Shown piece by piece: positions 46,282 to 55,698 of a stretch of 64,000 nt of DNA (position 1 is the first letter of the stretch; the number at the start of each line of letters is the position of its first letter). The notes beneath the pieces were generated by a model. The model searched no databases. It saw only the letters and a list, made by a program, of their open reading frames with translations, and was not told where the DNA came from. Origin of the DNA: an uncultured Pedobacter sp. (GTDB lineage Bacteria > Bacteroidota > Bacteroidia > Sphingobacteriales > Sphingobacteriaceae); contig NZ_CAJYOJ010000060.1 of NCBI RefSeq assembly GCF_913776295.1, forward strand, positions 124,001 through 188,000, read 5' to 3'. A program made the translations under genes and the position numbers.

Positions 46282-46491
46282 CAAAAAATGCCGGCTGAAA
46301 ATTTTTCTTTTGAAGCCAGTGGTAGGGCTTGGTCAGTGGAGTCCGAAAAATTTGTTAGGCCGGACTTAAGTAGAACGGAGACACAGTGCGAAGGCCTTTT
46401 TGAATGGAAATGCATATTTCATAAGTATTTAACTATCAAATAATTAAAAATAACGTCAATGGTAGCAAAGCGAAGAATCTTTCTTTAAATA

Positions 46492-46520
46492 AAAGATTCT
46501 TCATTGCATTCAGAATGACA
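46492..46520 (-). repeat. Dispersed 29 bp repeat (copy 2, inverted)
   Basis: Reverse complement of the copy at 22768-22796; all 29 bases agree. Confidence 0.75.
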
Positions 46521-46532
46521 GATCATAAGAAG

Positions 46533-46579
46533 ACCCTGAAACACCCGTCCGACCGGCAGGGCGGAAGTTCAGGGTGACG
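46533..46579. repeat. Dispersed repeat related to 41049-41091
   Basis: gaccctgaaacacccgtccg accggc on this strand is the inverse of part of the element at 41049-41091 and shares its ends with the hairpin at 25064-25084. Confidence 0.55.
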
Positions 46580-46623
46580 GATCCCAAAAACAAAATAATT
46601 CCACCATTTTCTGTTGTCCATAT

Positions 46624-47127
46624 ATGCGAATAATCATTATCATCTTCTTATCAATAACCACTTTTTCTACCCATGCACAAGTAAAATTGCTGACATTGGA
46701 CGATTTGAATAAACGCATCGGCAATGGTAAAGATACTACCTATGTAATCAACTTTTGGGCAACCTGGTGTTCGCCATGTGTAGCCGAGTTGCCCAATTTT
46801 GAGCAGTTACGGTTAGCCAATTTAACAAAACCTGTTAAGGTACTGTTAGTGAGTCTGGATTTTAAATCAAAATTGCAAAGGGAAGTCATTCCATTTGTAA
46901 AGCAGAATAAAATCAACGCTGAGGTATTTCTCTTAAATGAACCCGATCAGCAGCAATATATAGAAAGGATCAATAAAAAATGGTCGGGTGCTATTCCAGC
47001 TACGCTGTTCGTAAACAAGAAGACCAGGCAATTCTTTGAGAAAGAATTTACAGAAACCGAGCTGAAAAATACGCTGTTTAACTTCAATAAATCATCTATC
47101 AAACGGAAAAAGGCCAAACACCACTAA
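46624..47127 (+). CDS. TlpA-family thioredoxin-like protein
   Basis: A 167-residue exported protein with signal peptide MRIIIIIFLSITTFSTHAQ and a thioredoxin fold. The redox motif WATWCSPC has C49 and C52 (not CxxC-like degenerates), so it should be active in thiol exchange in the periplasm. It ends in a charged tail. It is a single-gene unit as far as can be seen. Role in cytochrome or disulfide maturation is plausible but not shown. Confidence 0.88.
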   Translation: MRIIIIIFLSITTFSTHAQVKLLTLDDLNKRIGNGKDTTYVINFWATWCSPCVAELPNFEQLRLANLTKPVKVLLVSLDFKSKLQREVIPFVKQNKINAEVFLLNEPDQQQYIERINKKWSGAIPATLFVNKKTRQFFEKEFTETELKNTLFNFNKSSIKRKKAKHH

Positions 47128-47480
47128 ACCACCGTTACCGGTTCACTTCCAGATAGGTTTGAAAATATGAAGGCTTCGTGTATAGAAAGCATATGCCATT
47201 AACTTATCGGTAAATTAAAACCAATATCGCTGATAGCAGTAAAAACGGGGCCTGAATAATATCTTTTGTAACCTATCCGGGCAACAAAAAGATCATCAAT
47301 CTATCGTAGGAAAATCGATTTAGGAATAGTTTAATTAGCTATTATCATTTTTAAGTTCGGAAAATTATCCTATTTTTGTTAAGGACTGACCGAATAACAT
47401 GCTGCCCTTACAGGTGATATGGATTGACGACGAAACAGATTGCGTTCACAAAAAAAACCAAAATATCATAATACATCATA
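47128..47480. other. Non-coding region ahead of the GH125 gene
   Basis: No gene is seen. TATTTTTG at 47371-47378 resembles a -7 box, about 100 bp upstream of the GH125 start. Confidence 0.4.
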
Positions 47481-48905
47481 ATGAGAAGAAGAACATTTAT
47501 ACAAAACACGGGCCTGTTAGGGGCAGGAGTGGTGGCATCGAAATTTTCTTTCGCGGCTGATCTCGCGTCTGAATTTCCTGTAGTACGTGTAGCTGCAACG
47601 AAAAGGCACTTTCAAAGCAAAGCGATAGATGCTGCCATTAAAACCTTCCATTCGAATGTTAAAAATCCTGAATTGGCCTGGCTGTTTGAAAATTGTTTTC
47701 CAAATACCTTAGATACAACAGTTTATTACACGGAAAAAGAGGGCAGACCAGATACTTATGTGATTACAGGAGACATTGATGCCATGTGGTTACGGGACAG
47801 TTCAGCCCAGGTTTGGCCATACCTCCAATTTGTGAATGAGGATGAGCCTCTTAAAAAACTGATTGCCGGTGTTATTATCCACCAAACCAAGTGTATTTTA
47901 AAAGATCCTTATGCCAATGCTTTTTACGGCGATGCGAACAAGGTAGGCGAGTGGAAAACCGATAAAACGGCTATGCAGCCGGGTGTACACGAGCGCAAGT
48001 GGGAAATTGATTCGTTGTGTTACCCTATCCGTTTGGCATACCATTATTGGAAAAAAACAGGTGATAAAACGCCGTTTGATGCGAATTGGAAGAAAGGAAT
48101 TGAAGCCACCTTAAAAACTTTTAAAGAGCAACAGCGCAAAACCGATAAAGGTCCCTACCATTTCCAGCGGGAAACGACTCAACCAACCGATTCGTTACCC
48201 ATGGCGGGTTATGGTTTTCCTGTAAATCCTGTCGGACTGATTTGTTCTGCATTTCGCCCGAGTGATGACGCGACTATTTTTCCATTTTTGGTCCCATCTA
48301 ACTTTTTCGCCGTATCAAGCTTAAAGCAGGCGGCAGAAATGATTAAAGCACTCAACAGCGACAAAACATTAGAAAGCAGTTTATTAAATCTTGCCGATGA
48401 GGTAAATGCTGCACTTCAAAAATACGCCATTGTAAACCATCCAAAGTATGGTAAAATTTATGCTTTTGAGGTGGATGGTTTTGGCAGTTCTTATCTAATG
48501 GACGACTCGAACGTACCGAGTTTATTGAGTTTGCCTTATTTAGGGGCGATGAAAATTGAAGATCCGATTTATCAGAACACCAGAAAATTTGCACTTTCGA
48601 AAGATAATCCGTATTTCTTTAAAGGTACTGCAGCTGAAGGCATTGGAGGCCCGCATGCAGGGCAAGACATGATTTGGCCAATGAGTATTACGATGCGGGC
48701 ATTAACCTCTAAAGATGATGCGGAGATTAAATATTGTATAGACACTTTGCGTAAAACGCATGCGGGCAAAGGTTTCATGCACGAATCTTTTAATAAAGAT
48801 AATCCGGCAAATTTCACCAGGGCCTGGTTTGCCTGGTCAAACACCTTATTTGGAGAGCTGCTTTGGAGAACCTACCACGAAAAACCAGCTTTATTGAAAG
48901 CCTGA
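47481..48905 (+). CDS. Glycoside hydrolase family 125 (alpha-1,6-mannosidase)
   Basis: A 474-residue protein with a Tat-like signal (RRRTFIQNTGLLGAGVVASK). The GH125 signature GDIDAMWLRDSSAQVWPY is near residue 90, and PHAGQDMIWPMSITMRAL and MHESFNKDNPANFTRAWFAW near the C-terminus carry the active-site acids. GH125 enzymes are exo-alpha-1,6-mannosidases acting on N-glycan or yeast mannan cores. It lies upstream of a GAF histidine kinase and, further on, GH95 and GH92 genes. Confidence 0.92.
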   Translation: MRRRTFIQNTGLLGAGVVASKFSFAADLASEFPVVRVAATKRHFQSKAIDAAIKTFHSNVKNPELAWLFENCFPNTLDTTVYYTEKEGRPDTYVITGDIDAMWLRDSSAQVWPYLQFVNEDEPLKKLIAGVIIHQTKCILKDPYANAFYGDANKVGEWKTDKTAMQPGVHERKWEIDSLCYPIRLAYHYWKKTGDKTPFDANWKKGIEATLKTFKEQQRKTDKGPYHFQRETTQPTDSLPMAGYGFPVNPVGLICSAFRPSDDATIFPFLVPSNFFAVSSLKQAAEMIKALNSDKTLESSLLNLADEVNAALQKYAIVNHPKYGKIYAFEVDGFGSSYLMDDSNVPSLLSLPYLGAMKIEDPIYQNTRKFALSKDNPYFFKGTAAEGIGGPHAGQDMIWPMSITMRALTSKDDAEIKYCIDTLRKTHAGKGFMHESFNKDNPANFTRAWFAWSNTLFGELLWRTYHEKPALLKA

Positions 48906-49121
48906 TCTAAACAACCCTATTGATAAGTATGATTAAAATTTTTTAATGTGTAGTTTAAATATTAATCAATACGGTTGTTTACTAACCGCATAAATAGGGG
49001 AGATTTATACTCAAATCAGGAATAAAGAGATCAGTTTACGTAAAAGAGATATCATAACATTGTTTAATGCCTTGTACATTTGTATTTTTTTGTAAATTGC
49101 TGAAAATTATCCTCCTTAGTA

Positions 49122-50321
49122 TTGCAAAATTTTAGTAATAGCATCCATAACGACATCGAATCCATAAATAAGATTCCTGCAGTCGCGCATATTTTAGAAA
49201 TTGTTTGTAGAACTACAGGAATGGGTTTTTCGGCGGTGGCCAGGGTAACACCAGATACATGGACGGCCTGCGCGGTTCGGGATGAAATAAATTTCGGGTT
49301 AGCTGTTGGAGGTGAGCTTAAACTCGAAACGACCATCTGTAATGAAATCAGACAGCATCAACAGGCTGTGATCATTGATCATGTAGCAGAGGATCCCGAT
49401 TTCGCACATCATCATACACCGTTAATGTATGGTTTTCAAAGCTATATTTCAGTACCCATCGTATTAAAAAATGGTACGTTTTTCGGTACACTTTGTGCCA
49501 TTGATCCTAAGCCTGCTAAATTGAAAAATGCAACTGTCAGGGGGATGTTTACCATGTTTGCTGACTTGATTGCCTTTCATTTAGATGCGCTGGAAGAACT
49601 TGCTAAAACAGAAAGAGAATTAAAAAAAGAACAGGAAATAGCTGTTTTAAGAGATCAGTTTATTGCTATTTTGGGTCACGATTTACGTAATCCTTTAAAT
49701 GCGATTTCGAGTAGTGCGCAGCTGTTATCGCGTTTAAATTTAGACGAACGTACGGGTCGCATTACCAAAATTATAAGCGATTCGTCGTTCAGAATGAATG
49801 GTTTGATTGAAAATATGCTCGATTTTGCCAGCGGGCGTTTAGGCGGGGGAATTACACTGAGCAGAACAGCCGACGAAGATTTAGAGAAGCTGCTGCTGCA
49901 GGTAGTAGAAGAATTGCAGGCCATTTGGCCATTAAGAAATATCAGGGTGAGCTTTAGTTTTGATCACCCTGTTCATGCAGACGGAAAGCGGGTTGCACAG
50001 CTTTTTTCCAATTTACTGGCTAATGCGTTAAACTATTCACCATCAGACTCTACCGTTGAAATCACGGCCTTTAGCAGCGAAAAAGAATTTAATCTTTGTG
50101 TAACCAATCAGGGGAAACAAATTCCGGATGCTGCAATGGAGCGGTTATTTCAGCCTTTTTCCAGAGGTGAGGTGGAACCTAATCAGAAAGGCCTTGGCCT
50201 GGGTTTATATATTGCATCAGAAATTGCCAATGCCCATAACGGAACACTGAAGGTTTCTTCTACAGCGGTAAATACATCTTTTACCCTAAATATACCTTTT
50301 ACGAATGACAATTTTAAGTGA
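49122..50321 (+). CDS. Cytosolic GAF-domain sensor histidine kinase
   Basis: A 399-residue protein with a GAF domain (about 15-170; SYISVPIVLKNGTFFGTLCAID) and a HisKA/HATPase module: H186 in GHDLRNPLNAISSS, LLANALNYSPSD (N box), VTNQGKQIPDA and GLGLGLYIASEIAN. There is no membrane helix, so it is cytoplasmic. The start appears to be the TTG at 49122; the first in-frame ATG lies well inside the GAF domain. No response regulator is adjacent. It is followed, with a 17 bp overlap, by a 64-residue protein of unknown function. Confidence 0.85.
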   Translation: MQNFSNSIHNDIESINKIPAVAHILEIVCRTTGMGFSAVARVTPDTWTACAVRDEINFGLAVGGELKLETTICNEIRQHQQAVIIDHVAEDPDFAHHHTPLMYGFQSYISVPIVLKNGTFFGTLCAIDPKPAKLKNATVRGMFTMFADLIAFHLDALEELAKTERELKKEQEIAVLRDQFIAILGHDLRNPLNAISSSAQLLSRLNLDERTGRITKIISDSSFRMNGLIENMLDFASGRLGGGITLSRTADEDLEKLLLQVVEELQAIWPLRNIRVSFSFDHPVHADGKRVAQLFSNLLANALNYSPSDSTVEITAFSSEKEFNLCVTNQGKQIPDAAMERLFQPFSRGEVEPNQKGLGLGLYIASEIANAHNGTLKVSSTAVNTSFTLNIPFTNDNFK

Positions 50322-50499
50322 CAAACTGCCCACTTCTACGCTGTTAGAACTGAAAGCAGGAGATGAGATTAAAACAGCAGATGGGCAAACCGATACTATA
50401 AAAAGTATCCACATCAGTGAAACTGATGAATTTCTGATGTTTCTTTTTCAGTTGGAAGGTAACCACGTGGTAGTGAAAAAACTAAGGCAGGTGTGTTAA
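50305..50499 (+). CDS. Small protein overlapping the GAF kinase gene
   Basis: A 64-residue frame starting at ATG 50305, inside the last 17 bp of the kinase gene. It is acidic and mixed (LPTSTLLELKAGDEIKTADG, then EFLMFLFQLEGNHVVVKKLR) with a single C-terminal Cys. The overlapping start suggests coupled translation, but the frame is short. I do not recognise it; it could be a partner of the kinase. Confidence 0.45.
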   Translation: MTILSDKLPTSTLLELKAGDEIKTADGQTDTIKSIHISETDEFLMFLFQLEGNHVVVKKLRQVC

Positions 50500-50591
50500 T
50501 TATTCGTATTTGTCATTTACGAGTTTTTCCCATTATCTTCAATGTAAGGCGCGAGACAATCACAAAGCGCGCATGGTGGTTTAAATCTTGC

Positions 50592-50945
50592 CTATAAAAT
50601 TGGTCTCGGATCAAATATCACCTGAAAGGACTTGATCTTTTCTTCGGCAATGCTGTACCAGCCACATGCAAAAATCGTTTTTGCTCCCATGTTGATATCA
50701 TACCACAGGCAAACCTCTTCCTGATCTACAAAGACCTTTTTAATATCGTATTTGAACTTCATTTTCTTCATGTCCTCGATATAAATATCTGCTCCGTTTC
50801 TTTCGCCCATAACGCCTCTAAAAGCCATATGATCATGAAGTCTAGCTCTGGCCGTTTCAAAATTTTCGGCATTTAAAGCGTGGATAAAATCCAGTACAAC
50901 AACTTTAGCATTATGTTCCTTTAATAATTTATTGGATGTATTCAT
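50592..50945 (-). CDS. SnoaL-like/NTF2-fold protein
   Basis: A 117-residue protein with the helical start (LKEHNAKVVVLDFIHALNAE) and strands (ACGWYSIAEEKIKSFQVIFD) of SnoaL-like/NTF2-fold proteins. A possible role is a small polyketide-cyclase-like enzyme or a stress-related binding protein, but the function cannot be inferred. It is monocistronic and convergent with the small frame at 50305. Confidence 0.7.
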   Translation of the reverse strand: MNTSNKLLKEHNAKVVVLDFIHALNAENFETARARLHDHMAFRGVMGERNGADIYIEDMKKMKFKYDIKKVFVDQEEVCLWYDINMGAKTIFACGWYSIAEEKIKSFQVIFDPRPIL

Positions 50946-51064
50946 GACTATTTGTTTACAAATAAACGATCAGCCCGCAATAAATGTTTAATTGATACGA
51001 AAATGATCCGGTATCGAATTGGTAAGAGTTGAATCAGGAATACCAAACCATTATCCTATGCAGC

Positions 51065-53329
51065 TTACTTAAACTGATATATTTTACCGGCCTGACTGTT
51101 AAAGCTATACCTGAAATCTTTGCCAGATTTTTCTTCCGTAATACCTTTTGCATTTCCTTTTAGCTGATTAGGGCTTCTTAAAATGCACTTTTCACCCGAT
51201 AAGGATTTGATAGACAAGGCCACAACTTTTCCATTTTGCCATTGCAGGTTAGTGATTTCGAAGTTTCCACGGGCCTTTAAACCCTGAATGCTTCCCTCGG
51301 CCCATTGATCAGGCAGGGCAGGTAGGAGTTGCAATTCTCCAGTCTGGCTTTGCAACAACATTTCTGAAACACCAGCTGTATAGCCAAAGTTCCCATCAAT
51401 TTGAAAGGGCGGATGCGCGCAGAATAGGTTGGCATAAATCCCGCCTCCCTTATTATAATCGGTACCGGAGCCGCCAACGGGTGTAATAAAATTTTGTAGG
51501 ATTTTATAGGCATGATTTCCATCCTGTAATCTTGCCCAGAAATTCATTTTCCAGGCCATTGACCACCCGGTTGATTCATCACCTCGGGCTGTTAAAGTTA
51601 CCCTGGCCGCCTTTGCCAGTTCCGGCGTTTTAATGGTGCTGATCTCTCTGCCCGGGTGTAAACCAAAGAGATGTGAAATGTGTCTGTGCTGATCAGTTGG
51701 ATCATCACGATCTGTTTCCCATTCCTGCAGCTGGCCCCATTTTCCGATTTTAGGTTTTAATAAATGCGCTTTTAAATCGGCAATATGTTTTTTATAATCG
51801 GTATCAATGCCTAAAACTGCTGCTGCTTCAATATAGTTGGTAAACAAATCAAATACAATTTGTTGATCGTGCGTTACCCCATCTTCGGTTGGTCCGTGTT
51901 CCGGCGACCAGCCCATTGGCGATACCAATGTTCCATCAGGTCTCCTTTTTAAATGATCATCCCAAAATTCAGCGATTTCTTTGATGATCGGGTAAGCGAA
52001 ATTTTTTAAATAATTTTTGTCTTTTGTAAAGGCATAATGTTCCCAAAGGGCTTGTGCGTACCAGGCGCTGCCAGGTGTGTTCCAAAGGAAGCTCATGCCA
52101 CCGAAAATATTATTTTCGGTTTTAACCGTCCAGCCTCTGGTATTCGGATATTGCTTGCGGGTATGCATCGCGCTCACCTCGCGCATGCTGTTAATATAAT
52201 CCAGATACGGAATCATGCATTCAGAGAGATTGGTCGGCTCTGCCAGCCAGTAATTCATCTGGATATTGATGTTCGAATGGTAATCACTGCCCCAGGGTGG
52301 GGTATTGCTTTCGTTCCAAAGACCTTGCAAGTTGGCCGGTAAGCCACCAGGCCTTGATGAACTGATTAACAGATACCGGCCATACTGAAAAATCAAGGCT
52401 TCGATTTCAGGATCGGACGTTTTTTTATAATTAATCAGCCTTTGGTAAGTAGGTAATTTTTGGCTACCGGTATTACTTTTGCCCAGATTTATGGAAAGGC
52501 GGTTGTATAAATGGCTATAATCATCGATATGTGTTTTTAACAATTTATCGTAACTTTTAGCCTTAACAGCACTTAAAATTCGTTCGATTTTAGGTGCAGG
52601 TTCTTCGCCTTTCCAGTTTTCTTCGCGTTTATTGATGTAATTGGTTGCTGCCGTAAAAATAAGGGTAATGGCATCAGCAGCGGTTACTTTTAATTTTTCT
52701 TGCCCGCCATCTTTTACTGTTGCCAGTTTTCCATTCTCTATATTAACCACAGCTGTAGCCTGATATGTCATACCATTTGGAAGTTTGCCAGTAATCTGAA
52801 TGGCATTTCCTTTCGCGGTTATCGTTCCATCATGTGCATCTTTCAAACCAATTATTGCCGAATAGCTTTTTTTCCGGCTGGCTGTGAAACGCAGCACCAT
52901 CACTTTATCCGGAAAACTGCAAAAATACTCACGTTTAAATTGCGCGCCATTTTGAGTATAATTAACGGTATGTATAGCGTTGGTAATGTTAAGTTTACGG
53001 CTGTAATTGGTAAATTGTTGATCTTTATTATTAAAATCAATTAACAGATCGCCAAATGCCTGGTACATACCTCTGTCATTTTCATCGCCTGTCCAGAGTG
53101 TGTTATCATTAAACTGTATGTGTTCCTGATCAACGCCACCAAAAATCATCCCGCCAATACGGCCATTCCCAATAGGGTAGGCCTCGGTCATCCATTGCTG
53201 TGCAGGTTTATCATCCCAGATGGTGAAAGCTGTATTTTGATTTTGCGCCTGAGCCCGGTGGATCAAGCAGAAGAAAAGTAAGCACAATAACAGGGGGCAG
53301 ACAATATAAAGCCTGAAATTTAAAAGCAT
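51065..53329 (-). CDS. Glycoside hydrolase family 95 (alpha-L-fucosidase)
   Basis: A 754-residue protein with a signal peptide (ending HRAQAQNQN). The N-terminal domain begins WDDKPAQQWMTEAYPIGNGRIGG, followed by FGGVDQEHIQFNDNTLWTG, the GH95 entry motif, and the (alpha/alpha)6 barrel follows with GTDYNKGGGIYANLFCAHPP and QIDGNFGYTAGVSEMLLQSQ. GH95 enzymes cut alpha-1,2-linked fucose (or galactose). It is divergent from the GH92 gene across a 221 bp promoter gap, so the two are probably co-regulated. Confidence 0.93.
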   Translation of the reverse strand: MLLNFRLYIVCPLLLCLLFFCLIHRAQAQNQNTAFTIWDDKPAQQWMTEAYPIGNGRIGGMIFGGVDQEHIQFNDNTLWTGDENDRGMYQAFGDLLIDFNNKDQQFTNYSRKLNITNAIHTVNYTQNGAQFKREYFCSFPDKVMVLRFTASRKKSYSAIIGLKDAHDGTITAKGNAIQITGKLPNGMTYQATAVVNIENGKLATVKDGGQEKLKVTAADAITLIFTAATNYINKREENWKGEEPAPKIERILSAVKAKSYDKLLKTHIDDYSHLYNRLSINLGKSNTGSQKLPTYQRLINYKKTSDPEIEALIFQYGRYLLISSSRPGGLPANLQGLWNESNTPPWGSDYHSNINIQMNYWLAEPTNLSECMIPYLDYINSMREVSAMHTRKQYPNTRGWTVKTENNIFGGMSFLWNTPGSAWYAQALWEHYAFTKDKNYLKNFAYPIIKEIAEFWDDHLKRRPDGTLVSPMGWSPEHGPTEDGVTHDQQIVFDLFTNYIEAAAVLGIDTDYKKHIADLKAHLLKPKIGKWGQLQEWETDRDDPTDQHRHISHLFGLHPGREISTIKTPELAKAARVTLTARGDESTGWSMAWKMNFWARLQDGNHAYKILQNFITPVGGSGTDYNKGGGIYANLFCAHPPFQIDGNFGYTAGVSEMLLQSQTGELQLLPALPDQWAEGSIQGLKARGNFEITNLQWQNGKVVALSIKSLSGEKCILRSPNQLKGNAKGITEEKSGKDFRYSFNSQAGKIYQFK

Positions 53330-53471
53330 GGTGGTTATTTGATTAGTGTGTATTTCAAAGATATATAAAATCGCAGAGTGGTGTATAGCAACAGGGTTCG
53401 TAATGCATCATGATATTTGGCAAATAATTCAACGATTTAAGCATCTTGCATGAATAACTCCTTGAAATTAA

Positions 53472-53485
53472 TTGGTAACGATTAC
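53472..53485. promoter_or_regulatory. Possible operator between GH95 and GH92 genes
   Basis: GTAACGATTAC, inside ttggtaacgattacgatatt, is a near-palindrome (GTAA...TTAC) like a LacI-type site. It lies between the divergent GH95 and GH92 genes. A TATATTTG -7-like box is at 53518-53525. Evidence is thin. Confidence 0.25.
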
Positions 53486-53550
53486 GATATTTTATGCAGA
53501 GACCTCATAGATTTTATATATTTGGTAATAAACTAAAACGTTTTATGTAA

Positions 53551-55698
53551 ATGAAGTTTCTAATCAAATCTTTAACTGTTATCACGCTATTATGTGCCTC
53601 GATTCCTGGCCTGACTCATGCACAAACCAAACTCACGCGATACGTGAATACCTTTATTGGCACTGCGCCTTTAACTGACCCTAAAATATTAGGCTATACG
53701 TTACCAGAGGGCTGGCGATCGTGGGCGGGCTTAACTTTTCCAGGTAGCTCTCTGCCCAATGCAATGGTGCAGTTAAGTCCGATTACCGAATTTGGATCTG
53801 GCGCGGGCTATGAGTACGAAGATGATACGATTTACGGTTTTGCACACACGAACAAAGGACATTGGAATTTATGTAATATTCCTATTTTACCACTATCAAA
53901 GCCTAACGGTAAGTTTGGTTCTAAGTTTTCGCACAACAGGGAAAGTGCAGCTCCAGGGTTCTATCAGGTATATCTGGATGACTATCAAATAAATGTGAGA
54001 TTAACTTCAACATTAAGGTGTGGTTTTCATGAATATAACTACAAAGATAATTCTGACAGGCAAATCCTGTTCAGTATGGGCAAAGCCAATAGTGGCGTGA
54101 ATACCTGGAAAATCGCGCAAGACGGTCCGTCAGCCATACAAGGGTTTCAAGGTGGCGAAAACGTATATTTTTATGCCATAGTAAATGGAAAAATAGATCG
54201 GCTTGATATCACAGAGGAAGGCAAACGATCCGGTTATGCCATCGTTCACCTTGCTGATGGAAATAGTGGGCCTGTAGAACTTAAAATCGGTTTATCATTT
54301 GTAAGCATCGCCAATGCCAAAGAAAACCTGGCAAAAGAAATCGGGGATAAAACTTTCATGCAGATCCGCCGGGAGGCCACAGATAAATGGGAAGCACTTT
54401 TATCTCATATCCAGGTGAAGGGCGGAACGGAAAAGCAAAAACAGCTGTTGTATTCCTGCCTGTACAGATCTTTTTTATGGCCTGCTTTGCGCAGTGATGT
54501 AAACGGTGAGTTCAGAGATGCAAAACGCAATGTGGTAAAAGGTAACTTCAATTATTATACAGAACCATCGCTTTGGGATACTTACCGCAATAAAGATGTG
54601 CTTTTAGGTTTGATTACGCCAAAAGTGACTTTAGATGTGATTAAGTCAATGAAAGATGTGGGCGATAAAACGGGGTTTATACCTACATTTTTCCATGGCG
54701 ACCACGGTGCTTCATCCATTGCAGGAGCTTATTTGAGGGGAATTGATGATTTTGATATTAAAGGTACTTACCAGATTTTATTGCGTAATGCTAATGTGGA
54801 TGGTGGCGCCCGCCCGTTTGTAAAAGAATATATCGAAAAAGGATATATATCAGACCCTGATGTTAAAAATCCACATGTAGAAACCAAAGCCAAAGCTGGT
54901 GTTTCTAAAACACTGGAGTATGCCTATGATGATTATTCGCTGGCCCAGATTGCTAAAAAACTAGGTGATAGCAGTAATTACCGCATGCTAATGACCCGGT
55001 CTAAAAATTATAATAACGTATTTGATCCCGGTACGCGTTTTATGAGGGGCCGACTGGACAATGGTGACTGGATTAAACCTTTTAACCCACAGTACCCATA
55101 CTACGAATATATGTACAGAGAGGCTAATGCCTGGCAGGTATCGTTTTATGCTCCGCATGATATGCCAGGATTAATTGAGCTATATGGTGGTGCAAAAGGT
55201 TTTGAATCTAAACTGGATTCTTTATTTACGCTACCCTGGAACCCGAAATATATTGCCCGCAATGTGGAAACCATGATCGGACAGTATTGCCAGGGCAACC
55301 AGCCCGATCATGAAGCACCTTTCGCTTATACTTTTATCGGCAAACCGGAAAAATCACAAAAGATTATCGACAAAATCTTAAACGAACTTTATGGGATCGG
55401 AGAGGAGGGTTTGGCCCTTTCCGGAATGGACGATGCCGGCGAAATGTCTGCATGGTATGTATTTAGCGCCTTAGGTTTGTATCCTTTCTCAGCTACTGAT
55501 CCAAATTATATCGTTACCGCTCCGCTTTTTGATGAGATAAAATGGAAAACCAGCTCGGGTAAAATGTTAACGATTTCTAAACCAGGTAAGGGGAGAGGGA
55601 TTACCAGCATCAAAGTTAACGAAAAAGCAATACAGGGATATTTCATCTCTCATGATCTGTTTAAAATGGGCGGCAAGGTAGAGATTGGTACTAACTAA
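53551..55698 (+). CDS. Glycoside hydrolase family 92 (alpha-1,2-mannosidase)
   Basis: A 715-residue protein with signal peptide MKFLIKSLTVITLLCASIPG. YVNTFIGTAPLTDPK is the family start; the active-site region near the C-terminus has GNQPDHEAPFAY and SGMDDAGEMSAWYVFSALGLYP, with catalytic Glu and Asp residues. GH92 enzymes are calcium-dependent exo-mannosidases that trim alpha-mannose from N-glycans. With GH125 and GH95 nearby they could degrade high-mannose or fucosylated glycans. It has no SusC/SusD genes beside it. Upstream gap is 221 bp. Confidence 0.93.
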   Translation: MKFLIKSLTVITLLCASIPGLTHAQTKLTRYVNTFIGTAPLTDPKILGYTLPEGWRSWAGLTFPGSSLPNAMVQLSPITEFGSGAGYEYEDDTIYGFAHTNKGHWNLCNIPILPLSKPNGKFGSKFSHNRESAAPGFYQVYLDDYQINVRLTSTLRCGFHEYNYKDNSDRQILFSMGKANSGVNTWKIAQDGPSAIQGFQGGENVYFYAIVNGKIDRLDITEEGKRSGYAIVHLADGNSGPVELKIGLSFVSIANAKENLAKEIGDKTFMQIRREATDKWEALLSHIQVKGGTEKQKQLLYSCLYRSFLWPALRSDVNGEFRDAKRNVVKGNFNYYTEPSLWDTYRNKDVLLGLITPKVTLDVIKSMKDVGDKTGFIPTFFHGDHGASSIAGAYLRGIDDFDIKGTYQILLRNANVDGGARPFVKEYIEKGYISDPDVKNPHVETKAKAGVSKTLEYAYDDYSLAQIAKKLGDSSNYRMLMTRSKNYNNVFDPGTRFMRGRLDNGDWIKPFNPQYPYYEYMYREANAWQVSFYAPHDMPGLIELYGGAKGFESKLDSLFTLPWNPKYIARNVETMIGQYCQGNQPDHEAPFAYTFIGKPEKSQKIIDKILNELYGIGEEGLALSGMDDAGEMSAWYVFSALGLYPFSATDPNYIVTAPLFDEIKWKTSSGKMLTISKPGKGRGITSIKVNEKAIQGYFISHDLFKMGGKVEIGTN

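Larger units (their letters stand above)
46141..46623. other. 483 bp non-coding region rich in dispersed repeats
   Basis: It holds several repeat elements listed separately, including the 10 bp stem at 46258-46281 and copies of the 29 bp and 47 bp elements at 46492-46579. No gene is seen. Confidence 0.65.

Noticed and set aside
47399..47500. Plus-strand text reading LPLQVIWIDDE, like a response-regulator start
   Set aside because: The frame runs into the GH125 start region in another frame and stops soon; no receiver domain follows.
49064..49336. 90-residue minus-strand frame
   Set aside because: Antisense to the GAF kinase N-terminus, with no family similarity.
47481..55698. A complete polysaccharide utilisation locus
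   Set aside because: No SusC- or SusD-like gene, and no dedicated transcription factor, is present among the glycosidases.
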